This document shows, piece by piece, positions 39,121-49,900 of a stretch of DNA of 64,000 bases. The notes under the pieces are model-generated. The model was not told the origin of the DNA, did not search any database, and was given only the letters and a program-made list of their open reading frames with translations. Made by a program: the position numbers and the translations under genes. This DNA comes from Chionis minor (Eukaryota > Chordata > Aves > Charadriiformes > Chionididae), in assembly GCA_013398295.1 (NCBI GenBank), contig VZSF01000108.1, positions 1 through 64,000 on the forward strand, written 5' to 3'. Each line of letters opens with the position of its first letter. The first letter of the stretch is position 1.

Positions 39121-42100
39121 GTACCTTTGATTGCCTTACCTGCCCTCTACCCACTTAACTATCTCCTAGGACCTTCTTTAGCATCCAGCACTCTGAACAG
39201 CTTCAGATATATGCCATTCTAATTTTAAATCAGCTAGACAGTAAAAAAAAAGTCTTCTTGCATCCAGAAAGATGAAACAAATCAACGAAGATTCACCAAG
39301 GATGATGTTAACTTCTGTGGCTGTGACAAATTTTCTTAGACAAAAAAAGTCCTCATTTTACAGTCAAATCTCATTTACAGAGATAAAAACATGTGCGCTC
39401 TTTTCACTGAAAGAGGTACACATCTTCAGCTTTTTAACAGCAATGACACAGTAGCTTTTAACCTTGCAAAATTCTGATATAGTCCGCAATTGCTCATTTT
39501 TATATAAAGAAAAGCTATTATAGACCACATTCAGAAGCTTTTATGTTTCACTATTCCTGTCCTGTATTTGACAAATAAGGCATCTAGTTTTCCAGTTGGA
39601 AAGAAAAACATATGTATGTGTGTCCATGGATACATATATATAAAAATATTTCTTCCAATTTTAAAAACTTCCAAAGTAATTTGTTAAAATAGGCTTTTCA
39701 TAATGTATGTGACATACACAGAGTCTCCAATGGTATGCAATCAGTGCAAAGGAGTCATTGGCACAAATTTCAGAATTGGAGACCTGCAAGTCATCAACAC
39801 AGGACATCATTAATGTGTCACACACTTACCCACTCTATAGGCTCATGTGCATGGTCCCAGACTCACAACATTTCAAAGAAGACCAGCTGATGGTGAAATT
39901 GGCCTGCACCCAGAAGAAATGCTACTGGAATACAAGTACTCCTGGCTGCCTTGAGATCTCCATGATCAGCTGCCAAATTCTGGAAATTACCAGCCAGGCT
40001 TTGAGAAGTAATACCTCACTTAGAACATTCTTCACACAAATACGTAACCCCAGATTACACTGCAATTGACTCAAATTAAATGCTGTTCTTCTCCTGACTT
40101 TGCAGTGCTCTGCAAAAACCCTAATGCTGAGGAATGCTGAGATTTTTTTTAACTCTGGAGAGGGATTTTCCTAATAATACACCTGATGTCAGGGTTCTTC
40201 CACAACTGGTATCTCATCATGTGCATATGCCACAGGGAGAATTAAAGGCATACCCAAGGTCTTCCAAGGCCAGATTTCCTTCTCCTGCTTGACTGATCCA
40301 TCAACAAAGGCCATTGGATCTTTCTGAGAAGATGATTGAGCTGGCACTAATTGTTACCTATACATCTAGCTGGGATTGCAACTGTCCCAGTGGCTCTGTA
40401 TATTTCCAGCATTACCTTTCCTACATGACCATTTTTGGACAATTAGATATGGATAACTGGCAGCCCAGCAGGATAAACTCTAAACCAGTTGTTTTGTTGC
40501 ATCGCATAATTCCTGAGGGCCTTGCTTTCCATGTCTTCGTAGTTAGTATAATAATAATAGTTGCCTGAAACAACTAATGAACACTAGCAAAATTATTCAC
40601 CTGTGGAAGGGGAATGACCAGAATGCAAGATCTCTGAAATTTAATTCAGTAGTTGTTACATAGCAGGAGGAATGAAAGGTGGGAAAACAGCACAACACAC
40701 TGACATTTAGTCATTTTAGTATGAAATGTGACTTGCTGATGTAACTTTACTCGCAGGCTAGCTTTTCTAGATTCAGGAAATGCTGAAAAAAAAAGAAATT
40801 GAAATACAGAGGTGAAAGTTAAGGCAAAAGGTTACAAGTTTTCCATCAACTGTTGATGTTTTTTATTATTTGACCTTGCTTTAATGTTGCTGTATACATG
40901 CCAGTTACTTATAGGTAACCGGCCATGAGCAATTCTCTCTTTAACAGAGACTTGGCATTTGGGAAGGTACAGTTCACTGAAACCTGCAGTAGTGTAACAG
41001 CACCTCATTCACTGTTTCTAAGCCAAAGAGTCTTCCAAAAGTCTTGTTTGCTGTAACAATGCAGAGGAGAGTTTAATAGATGAGCATTCAATAAACACCG
41101 TTTTAGTGCATGTCTGATATAGAACCTCCCACATGATGATGTCAAGGTAATTTTTAAGTGGTTTATAAAAACCTTGCAGATTTAGCCTGCCTGAATCACT
41201 TTCTTCTGCATGTAAATTCATCGGCCCTACCATAGCAATAAGGATGTCAAGGCAGAGCTCTTGAGGGTTTTCCTAAAAATCACACTGAAAGTCTGTAGCA
41301 GGAATCATTGCTGAATTTCTTAAATTACATTCCTATTTTAGTTCTCAGTTGTTTTTGTTTGGTTGGTTTTTTTCATTGTAAATCCATCCTTCTGTTGTGG
41401 GACAGGTGGAAAATAATCAGGCAGCCAAAAGAGCAGGTAATAATTTCAGTGCCAACATTAGTAGTGATTTGCCCAACTTTCTGACAAGCTGAAAAATAAG
41501 GATCTTGAAACCATTTCCTCTAATTTAAGAATAAGAACTTAGAATAAGGTATTGGGCTTAATTCCTGGTGTATATGTAGGGCTCTGCATCAGTGAAGTCT
41601 GTATTATGCCAGGAGTTTCTCAGATAAATATGAATCAACAATGTAATTTCTTAGAACTTAAAAACTGATGAAAAAACAAACTTGATTAAAAAACATAGGC
41701 ACATTAGTTCATTTTGCCTTTTGCTAAGGCTTTGATATGAGGAGGAAACAAGGGCTTTTTAGCCATTTTTGGTGGAAACATGCAGTTCCTGCGCCAGGTT
41801 TCTAAATTGGCAGGGGTGAAGTAAGAAATCTGCAAGCAAAGGATTTGGGGTGACAACCAAACTTTATAAAATTATTTTATAGAAGTCTTCAGCATGCAGC
41901 TCTGGTCACCTATTCTGTCCTATACTGGTGTCCCACCTTTTTCCTAGCCACACAATGCTAGCATGTTGAACCAGTTTTCAAACTACAGGAAAAGATTATT
42001 CAACATTTAAAATGGTAAGAAGACAACAGTCCTCAAAACGAAATCCTATTACTTCTTTTTATATGTGATGTTTTTTACCAGTTTAATAAGAAGATAATTT

Positions 42101-43184
42101 TGATGATCCTATCTAAAAACTCTTCATAGTTGGAGTCTATTGAGTTGGCTGCTTCCCTGAATTCATTCATGATGCCAAATCACCCTATTACATGCTTTAC
42201 CTTCATTGTGTACCACAGGAGCCATTTTCTAAGGGAGAGAAGCATTTGAAAGAAGCGCTACAAGAAAAAGAATAATTTTTCTTCCTTAATCTGTGATAGC
42301 ACCTACATTCTGTCAATACATAGCATTATTTGTATATGCATAATGTCTAAAAATTAATGCTAAACTGACTGGGAAAAAACCCTCATTTAATAGACAAAGC
42401 TCTGAAAACGTAGTTCCTGCTTTAAAAAATGAATCAGTTCATGAGTCTCATTTTGTTTGCATTGAATTTTGGTACATTCAATACAATAAGCAACTCCATG
42501 TTTATGTTTTAAAATATAGTTGATTCTGTTTAAAGAGAATTTTAAGGCAATGTATAGTGACCTAAAACTAGTAAGAGACAAATTAAAAACCCCAACTTTT
42601 TGGCAAAGCTGAATTGTCTCAAAGTAAATAAAGTACTCAGTGAAGTAAGTGGGAAAATTACACTAAATGATTAAGTGTTGAATCACCATCCTATTTATCT
42701 CACACTGCCATTTTTAAAAATAGCTTTCAGCGTGCGTTTGCTATCATTCCCACTGTAGGAACACTGTCGCATATATTTTTTGAAACACTTCTTTCTCTTC
42801 ATCAGGCAAGAAATGTCACTGTTGATCATAGTTTTGATCCATCTATAAGACTAGAGTTCCCTTCCACACAAGGGCCAACAACTGGTGTAGTCTAGCAATA
42901 ACTAAAACCCTTCAGAGTGCTCCTAGTGAAGTAGTGTGAACTCTTGATGTGTCACCTGTGCCAGAAATATTATAAGATATGGACTAGAAAAGGCTTACTC
43001 AACCACCCCTGGTCTGTAATAAGCTCAAGTCAATCAATCACCCCACTTCATGTTATAAAATTATTTTTTTATACAGAAAATTATCGTCCTTTTTTTTTCT
43101 TTTTTTTTGACCTGACAGGTCATCCTACAATATATCGCCATCCTTTAGAGAACCATCAGGTTAGTGTAGTCTGATACCATTGTA

Positions 43185-44268
43185 GTGTGGGTTAGATGAG
43201 TGGACAGTGAGGTGGATTGAGAACTGGCTGAATGGCAGAGCTCAGAGGGTTGTGATCACGGCACAAAGTTGGAGGTCTGTAACTAGCGGTGTTCCCCAGG
43301 GGTCAGTACTGGGTCCAGTCTTCTTCAATGTATTCATCAATGACCTGGATGAACGGATGGAGGGTACAATCAGCAAGTTTGCTGATGACATGAAACTGGG
43401 AGAGGTAGCTGACACGCCAGAAGGCTGTGCTGCCATTGAGTAAGACATGGACAGGCTGGAGAGTTCAGTGGAGAGGAACCTAATGATGTTCAAAAAGAGC
43501 AAGTGCAGGGTTGTGCACCTGGGGAGGAATAACCCCATGCAGCAGTACAGGTTAGGGGTTGACCTGCTGGAAAGCAGTTCTGCAGAGAGGGACCTGGGAG
43601 TCCTGGTGTACAACAGGGTGACCATGAGCCAGCAATGTGCCCTTGTGGCCCAGAAGGCCAATGGCATCCTGGAGTACATTAAATAGAGAGCAGCCAGCAA
43701 GTCAAGAGAGGTTGTCCTCCCCCTCTGCCCTGCGAAGGCCACATCTGGAGTACTGTGTCCAGTTTTGGGCTCCCCAGTTCAAGAAAGACAAGGAACTACT
43801 GGAGAGAGTCTGGATGAGGGCTGTGAAAATGATCAAAGGAATAGAGCACCTCTCTTATGAGGAAAGGTTGAGAGACCTGGGTCTTTTTAGCCTGGACAAG
43901 GGACGACTGAGAGGGGATCTCATCAATGCTTATAAATATCTAAAGGGCAGGTGTCAAGAAGGTGGAGCCAGACTCTTTCCATTGGTGCACAGCAACAGGA
44001 CAAGGGGCAACGGGCACAAACTGGAACACAGGAAGTTACGTCTCAAGATGAGGAAGAATTTCTTTACTTTGAGGGTGGCAGAGCACTGGAGCAGGCTGCC
44101 CAGAGAGGCTGTGGAGTCTCCTCCTCTGGAGACATTCAAAATCCACTGGCATGCATTCCTCTGCAACCTGCTGTTGGTGAACCTGCTTTGGCAGGGGAAT
44201 TGGACTAGATGATCTCCCAACCCCTACCTTCTGACACCTACCATTCTGTGATTATGCAATTCTGTGAT
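43185..44268 (+). mobile_element. CR1 LINE, 5'-truncated, plus strand
   Basis: This is a roughly 1.08-kb 3' fragment of CR1. It starts within the reverse-transcriptase domain ('gtggattgagaactggctg' region) and ends with the 3' UTR and ATTCTGTG octamers, one interrupted (44242-44268). The encoded order is RT core with F-A-D-D, then the '[16 protein letters not shown]' stretch, then '[11 protein letters not shown]', then '[14 protein letters not shown]'. It is close in sequence to the copy at 57931-58897, so the two belong to the same subfamily. It lacks the 5' part of ORF2 and all of ORF1. Stops and a frameshift make it inactive. Confidence 0.95.
43207..44212 (+). pseudogene. CR1 ORF2 (reverse transcriptase) remnant, broken
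   Basis: The first open part (43207-43443) holds '[16 protein letters not shown]' and an intact catalytic F-A-D-D at 43378-43389, and ends at a TAA (43441-43443) that replaces a sense codon. The same frame reopens to 43686, where a TAG cuts it again. A small deletion near 43720 shifts the rest into another frame, which then stays open through '[11 protein letters not shown]' and '[14 protein letters not shown]' to about 44212. The start codons within these frames are incidental. The parts together are one decayed ORF2 C-terminal half. Confidence 0.9.
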
Positions 44269-45877
44269 CATAAGAGGAGAATACAATTGTTAAATTATCT
44301 TCAGTTTATATATTTTCCAACACTGCTATGACAATAAAATTTTCTGTAAATAATGCCATAAAGTTAAGTATCGGAAATTGGGTTCCCTTTCTGGCCTTTT
44401 CCCTAGTCCTTAAATGGAGGGAATGATCCATACATCTCGGGCACAAGTCCCTTAGGCCAATTAGTTCATTTCAGACACAGTCCATCTAGAACGATCTAAC
44501 ACTGTGCATCATCTTCTATTAGCACAAATGCTTCTGACTTCATGCATTTCACATGCACTTGTGCAAGAGTTTTTGGAAAGGAAACATTGTGGTCTTACCT
44601 AAGAAGGATCTATCATTCCTGAGCACAGAAGAGAGGACTACAGAGCAATTGCAAATTAGAATAAAGTTCTCTGTGGGTAATTATTGACATTCCTGTGTCT
44701 GCTATGCCTCTGTCAGGAATACGGAATATCCTACCATCTGCTTAAGGAAAACGTTGTTACCAGTAGTTCAATGAACTAGACAATTTTTCATCTGTAAACA
44801 TAAACTATTTAAAATCTGTTATTCAAAAAAAAAAAAATTAAGGGGGTATTTAAAGGAAATTTTTTCCTATTTAGCCAGGCATCTTCAAAACTTTAATGGT
44901 ACGTAATAGGGATGCAGAGCTGCATAAGTAAAGTCAACAAAAAGTTTGAGCAATGTTGTTACTATGCAAAACAAGGATGGTGAATTGAATACCTTTCCTA
45001 TCACGGATGCTGACATTAGCTAGGAAATTAATCATCTCCTCGGCTAGTTCCTCAAAGGAAAGAAATTTAAAAAAAGGTGTTTGCATGGAAAGAAGAGAGT
45101 CTGCCAAGAAAGATAAGTTATTATGCATAGTACGCTAGAAGAAATAGTTTGGTCCAAATTGATTCTAGGGGTAACTATTACCAGCTAAGACCTCTTACCC
45201 AGCATGTATAAAGCCTGCTCATTTAACATTTTTAATGTATACACTATTAGTATTTTTGCTGTAAAGTAATTAATTCTGTGTGGAAATATTTGTACTTAAC
45301 AGCTGACTACGAATTTTTCTGCTGCGTAAGATTCAAAATCAAGTGCCTTTTCTCCACACATTCACTGTTGATAGGTTTCGTTGCAGTTTCAGGTTTTTGC
45401 TTTGTATAAGATGCTTCTTGACACTACCTAAAATCAAATGTAAAACTGTTTTTGAAGTTTTGCAATAGTGTAACGAAAGAGCAAAGCTAGTGTTATCCTT
45501 ATAAAGTGCTCTGTTTCATTTGATTTCCAGAGATCTTGTATGATTTTATGTCTATATGTTTGCTTATGCTTTAATTGTAAAAAAAACCCAACCAAACAGA
45601 ACAAAATATTTCACATAAAGTGTAAATGGCTACAAACACCAAAAACAACTCCTCTAGTATATTAAAGTGCTTTGCTTCTCTTACCATTGTAGCTCTTGCC
45701 TGGTTTTGTGTTTATCAAATTATAATACATAAACATGACAACTTGAGTAGAAAATTCCTGTGATCTCAGGAATTATTTAATTTAGAGTAAATGCTGTCTA
45801 TGCATTACAGTGACACAGATTTGGATCAGTAAAAACCAACATGGAACTTTGACTTAGGGGCATGGATTGCACAGGGA
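44269..45877. other. Non-coding DNA, no gene recognised
   Basis: AT-rich DNA with an A13-type tract near 44826-44838 and no frame above about 64 codons. Nothing else was recognised. Confidence 0.65.
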
Positions 45878-46040
45878 TCACAGAATCGCAGAATCATAAA
45901 ATAGTAGGGGTTGGAACAGACATCCTCATGGATGTTATGGGAGACAGTGTCAAAAGCCTTGCTGAAGTCAAGGTAAACAACATCCACTGCTCTCATCTCA
46001 TCTACCCAGCCAGTCATGCCATCACAGAAGGCTATTAGAT
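45878..46040 (-). mobile_element. CR1 LINE relic with internal deletion
   Basis: On the minus strand the 3' terminus of CR1 (degraded octamers at 45878-45900 and 'ggttgga' near 45909) is joined, after only about 30 bp, to reverse-transcriptase block A. The block reads D-V-V-Y-L-D-F-S-K-A-F-D-T at 45947-45984 and is preceded by 'MTGWVDEMRA', typical of CR1. In a full CR1 these two parts lie more than 1 kb apart. Either one copy lost its middle, or two fragments happen to abut. The upper boundary is approximate. Confidence 0.8.
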
Positions 46041-46414
46041 AGTTTTTGGTAATTTTGGAAAAGACGCTGAGAAACCTATTTGTATTCTGTTGGCTAGAAA
46101 GGTAACATCAGCTTTAGCATCTCCCTAAAAGATTTCTTAATTCAAACCATTCTATCTCAGAAGCACAGACTGCTTTCCATTTACTACCTGATGCCTGACT
46201 GTGACAATGTACTTCCTCTTCTCCAGGCACCACCTGATCTTTATCTCCTGCAGCCCTGCCCAAGCGATAACCACCTGTGGTGGTCCCAATGGGTGCATGG
46301 CAGCATCCAGGCTCAGCGTGGTTTTGGGGAGACAGATAGCCAAGGGCTAACTTGAACAATGCCAGTTCTGTAGTCAACATGCAAATATGACTATGGGTCA
46401 ATCATCTTACCCCC

Positions 46415-46421
46415 ATAAATA
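46415..46421 (+). promoter_or_regulatory. TATA-like site of the second LTR
   Basis: 'ataaata' lies about 215 bp into the LTR and about 460 bp before the AATAAA. The long spacing makes the assignment tentative. Confidence 0.3.
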
Positions 46422-46880
46422 GTGAACAGCCCAAGAGACCTCTGGGCTCACCTGAATGGCAGTGGGCTGCACCCCAGGATGTCCCCTTGAGTAGGGATGC
46501 CGCTCAAGGTTACTCCTTGAGGTTGAGAGATTCCTTGCTGCAACACATCCTAGGTAAGTGACTAACAGCATGCTAAACTTTGAAACCTTAGCTAAGTGAT
46601 ACAAAGGATTGATTGTGCATATATAATCCTTTAGATACAAATTGTTGAAAGTCTGGGACTAGGACTGGAACTGGCCGCACCCAGACTCCTCTCTGAGAAG
46701 GAGTTTAGAAAGCCAGGGTGTCCTTTCTGAACCTCATGACTCAATGGGAGGGTCTCCCTGACAGCTCTGTCTGACCTTGTTCTCTATGCAGTAAATAACC
46801 AAGTGTGCCTTGCCACCTCGAATCTTGTTAAAATACTGTCACATTTACCATCAAAATTCATTAAATCATTGGTTTATGTC

Positions 46881-46886
46881 AATAAA
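46881..46886 (+). promoter_or_regulatory. LTR polyadenylation signal AATAAA
   Basis: AATAAA is followed by a T/G and then C/T-rich region and the LTR end about 50 bp later. This is the strongest internal sign that the unit is an LTR in the plus direction. Confidence 0.55.
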
Positions 46887-46941
46887 TGTGTTGCTGCTTC
46901 TCTCTACACGTGAAGTGCATCACTCCTTCCGTGACACTGAT

Positions 46942-49900
46942 ACATGAAATAGAGCCATGTTTTCTCAGAAACACAAGGAGATCAGTCACCCAATAGGAGG
47001 GAGGGGGAAGATCAGCTAATTGTAAAAGGATGTATTTAATAATTAATCAAAATAGCTCATTTCACACATAGTTAAAACAGGTAAGGGACAACCAAGCAGA
47101 GTTTTGAGCTCCTGCAATGTTACTCCCTCAAAAATTAAATTACTATTTTTCAAAGGAGAGTTAAATCAGCATTTTTCTAGCTATAGAAAGAAACAAAGCA
47201 AAACACGATATGCTCATTTCTGGTTAAATCTCTGTTTGAGTTGGAGCAACATCAGGGTATGTACCCTGGTCCAGGCTAAGACTCGATTTCCCAGTACGCT
47301 TAATCAGACACACAATGTTAAGTATGTGAATGGCCTCATTGAACTCAATGGAAGTATTCATAATCTTTAAGTTAAGTACATACTTAAGTACTTTGCAGGT
47401 AGAGGCCTAAAGTCCTGCTTCTGTGTTAGGCACTCTGTAAGAGAGAAGTGCTGAGGGACAAATTTGGTATTATAAAGCTCCTCTTGCGCAACTGAGAAAC
47501 TTGCTTGACTGGCAGACTCTGTTGACTTTAATGAGGACAATACAGTTTTCCCAAAAAAAATTTTTGATTGTTGCATAAACACTCCCCAAATGTCAGAGTT
47601 TCATTGCTATGCTAACAGAGAAGTTTTGTTTCATGGCAAGAGAAATTAAATATATTTTAAAATGTAAGTAAAATAAAAGATAATAAAAACAATTTAAAAA
47701 AACCCCAACATGTTAATGTCCTAGAAAACATATAAACAAAACTGAGTTCAAATCTCAGGAATTTTCAGATACATTCATAACTATTTATTTTTAAGAGTTT
47801 AGGGTTGGGGGTTTTTTTATTTCATGCATATTTAAAGTGACATATACCTAGCCAAAAATTCAGAAACTCTTAAGAAAACAGCATAATGGATTAGTCTTCA
47901 CAGAGGCACAAAATGAAGCCCAGTGCATCCTAGGGAATTTACTGTTTTCACACAAGATTCTGGCAGAATAACTGTAGACAGGTGGGCAGTGGTCATGGGA
48001 ACATTCATTCTGCCATTCTTCATTTTCATGGAAATACAAAAAGCTTTCTGCTTTATGCTCTGTCTCTCCCTCCTCCTCCAAAGGAGATCTGAGACCTGAG
48101 CTGAGTGACAGAAAGTTTATGCTATCATATTTCTTTATGGTGAATGGGTCAATAAATCTCATATACCTTCTTTTCCTTTTTGGAGTCCCTCTAACCATAT
48201 TGACGGGTGTTCTTATTTCTCTTGATATTATTGTGACTAACTCCCTAAGCAATGCAATGAACAATTCATTCAAAGCTTCAATACTGAACTGTAATTGGAG
48301 AAAAAAAGTTTATTTTTTACATACACGTATGGTCTAAAAATATTCAGCATGACAGCATAGACAGCACCAGGCACTGCATTCTTCTTACAACTCAGCCTAT
48401 TACACAGCACAAGTATAAAGAACTGCTGACAGGAAATCTATGACTTAAGATCCAGCATGGAAAACACTAATGCAAACAGCTAGTACCCAAAGGACTTGGT
48501 ATTTATTGCATTTTCTACTGGAAGCACAAGTTTTGTATACCAAAGGTCAGGGTGGAGGGATTAACTTTTCTCACATGTCCAGGTAAACTGTCTATCATAC
48601 TTCAAATAAGCAACTTTAAATATAGAAAAAGCTTAATTAATTATAAAATAACCACCTGCCTCTTTGTTACTGTACACTTTGATCTACTTATCACATTTAC
48701 ATGCAATCAAGAATAAAACTAATAACAATGCCATTCTGTAAAGTTTAAAATGCAGAATTGTTATCCACACCGAAGATGTTGACAATGTTTTCTTTTTCTT
48801 AGGGTGTCTATTGTTTGATAGTTAGTTGGAAGTTATACCCTAATCTCCCAGGGACTCTGCGGTTAATGCTATTTTCAGGTCATGGGTGCGACAAAACCAC
48901 AGAAAATTATAGGGGTGGCTGAATGTCATGGATAGAGAGAGTGCCCAAGAGTAACGACTTCTAATACCCATACCTGTCCCTGCCCTTGCCCTCCTCTGCT
49001 CCCAGTTTCCTATCTGAAAAATGAACATAAAAATATGGTACATGGGTATTTTAGGTTAATATCATCAAAGTTGCTTGCTATAAAGTGTCCTTGAATGAAA
49101 GGTCACTAAAAGAGCAAGATGTAATAGATATTTGCCTGAACAGTAGCATGATTTCACTTGCTTAGGCATAAATCTGTCATTCAAATCATACAAAGTACCA
49201 GTAAACAACACAGTTAATATTTCATCTGCTGTAAAAAGGCAAGATGCAGGACTAATGTGTTCAGGAAAGAAAGTTAAATCAGAATAATAAGGGAGATCGA
49301 AAGCTCCAATTATTGCCTAGTTTCCATTTTCATTTTCTGCAAAACTATTTTGTGAGTCCCTAGGAAGTATTTAATCATCAGTTGCGAATGATGTCACTCC
49401 ATTTAAGTGTCATCTGCAGTATCAGTACCAGGGCATATGCACTGGGGATGTACAACATCTCCCATAGGGTCAGATGAAAAGAAAAATTTTCACTCATATT
49501 ATGTGTTTGAATGATGTAAAGCAGGTCGTGTTCTTCAAAGATGTCTTCTGTATAATTCAAAGCAAAAGGAAGAGTTCAAATTGAATCTTTGATAGAAACT
49601 GTTTTTTAAAGAGACCTCCTGTGTGAAAAGATTGGTATTCACAAGGCTTTCAAATATATTTTGACGTCCGTTCACCTCAGTATTGACACTGTTTTGACTG
49701 CTGCAGAAAAAAAGAACTATTTGCAATATTTCAGCTACATTCTATTGACACATTTAACTGTGCTTGAAGTTTTAAAGAGAAAGAAAAATACTGGAGAGTT
49801 GAAAGCATGCTCTCTCCTTGTTGCCTCCCCGCTATATGCACTGCTAACTGACAGCTTTTCTCGTGGTAACGTAGCTTATTTTAAAAAAGAGGAGAGATCT

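Larger units (their letters stand above)
30082..43184. other. Long AT-rich non-coding stretch, no gene recognised
   Basis: About 13 kb without a supportable gene. Recognisable items are a G/T-rich run near 31690-31830, a GC-rich patch at about 34085-34315, a small tandem repeat at 39055-39120, and a slightly GC-richer segment at 39740-40570 with two unrelated plus-strand frames of 103 and 84 codons in different phases. None of the frames shows a known domain. Decayed transposons too old to recognise by eye are likely. Confidence 0.55.
46200..46936 (+). mobile_element. Probable solo LTR of an endogenous retrovirus
   Basis: The unit of about 737 bp begins TGTGACAATG and ends CCGTGACA, giving TG...CA termini with a short imperfect inverted repeat. 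The flanks 'ctgac' (46195-46199) and 'ctgat' (46937-46941) match at 4 of 5 positions and could be a target duplication. In the plus direction there is a TATA-like 'ataaata' near 46415 and AATAAA at 46881-46886, about 50 bp before the end, followed by a C/T-rich segment. Such spacing suits a retroviral U3-R-U5. No internal retroviral sequence was found. The left boundary is less secure than the right one. Minus-strand frames in it are not genes. The ERV class is not assigned. Confidence 0.6.

Noticed and set aside
43242..43742. 166-codon minus-strand frame
   Set aside because: It is the antisense shadow of the CR1 reverse-transcriptase sequence.
46114..46401. 95-codon minus-strand frame
   Set aside because: It mostly lies in the candidate LTR on the strand opposite to its poly-A signal, and it has no motif.
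47860..48273. 137-codon minus-strand frame with a basic patch and an acidic patch
   Set aside because: I could match it to no protein. A frame of this length is expected about once in such a window by chance, and exon boundaries were not evident.
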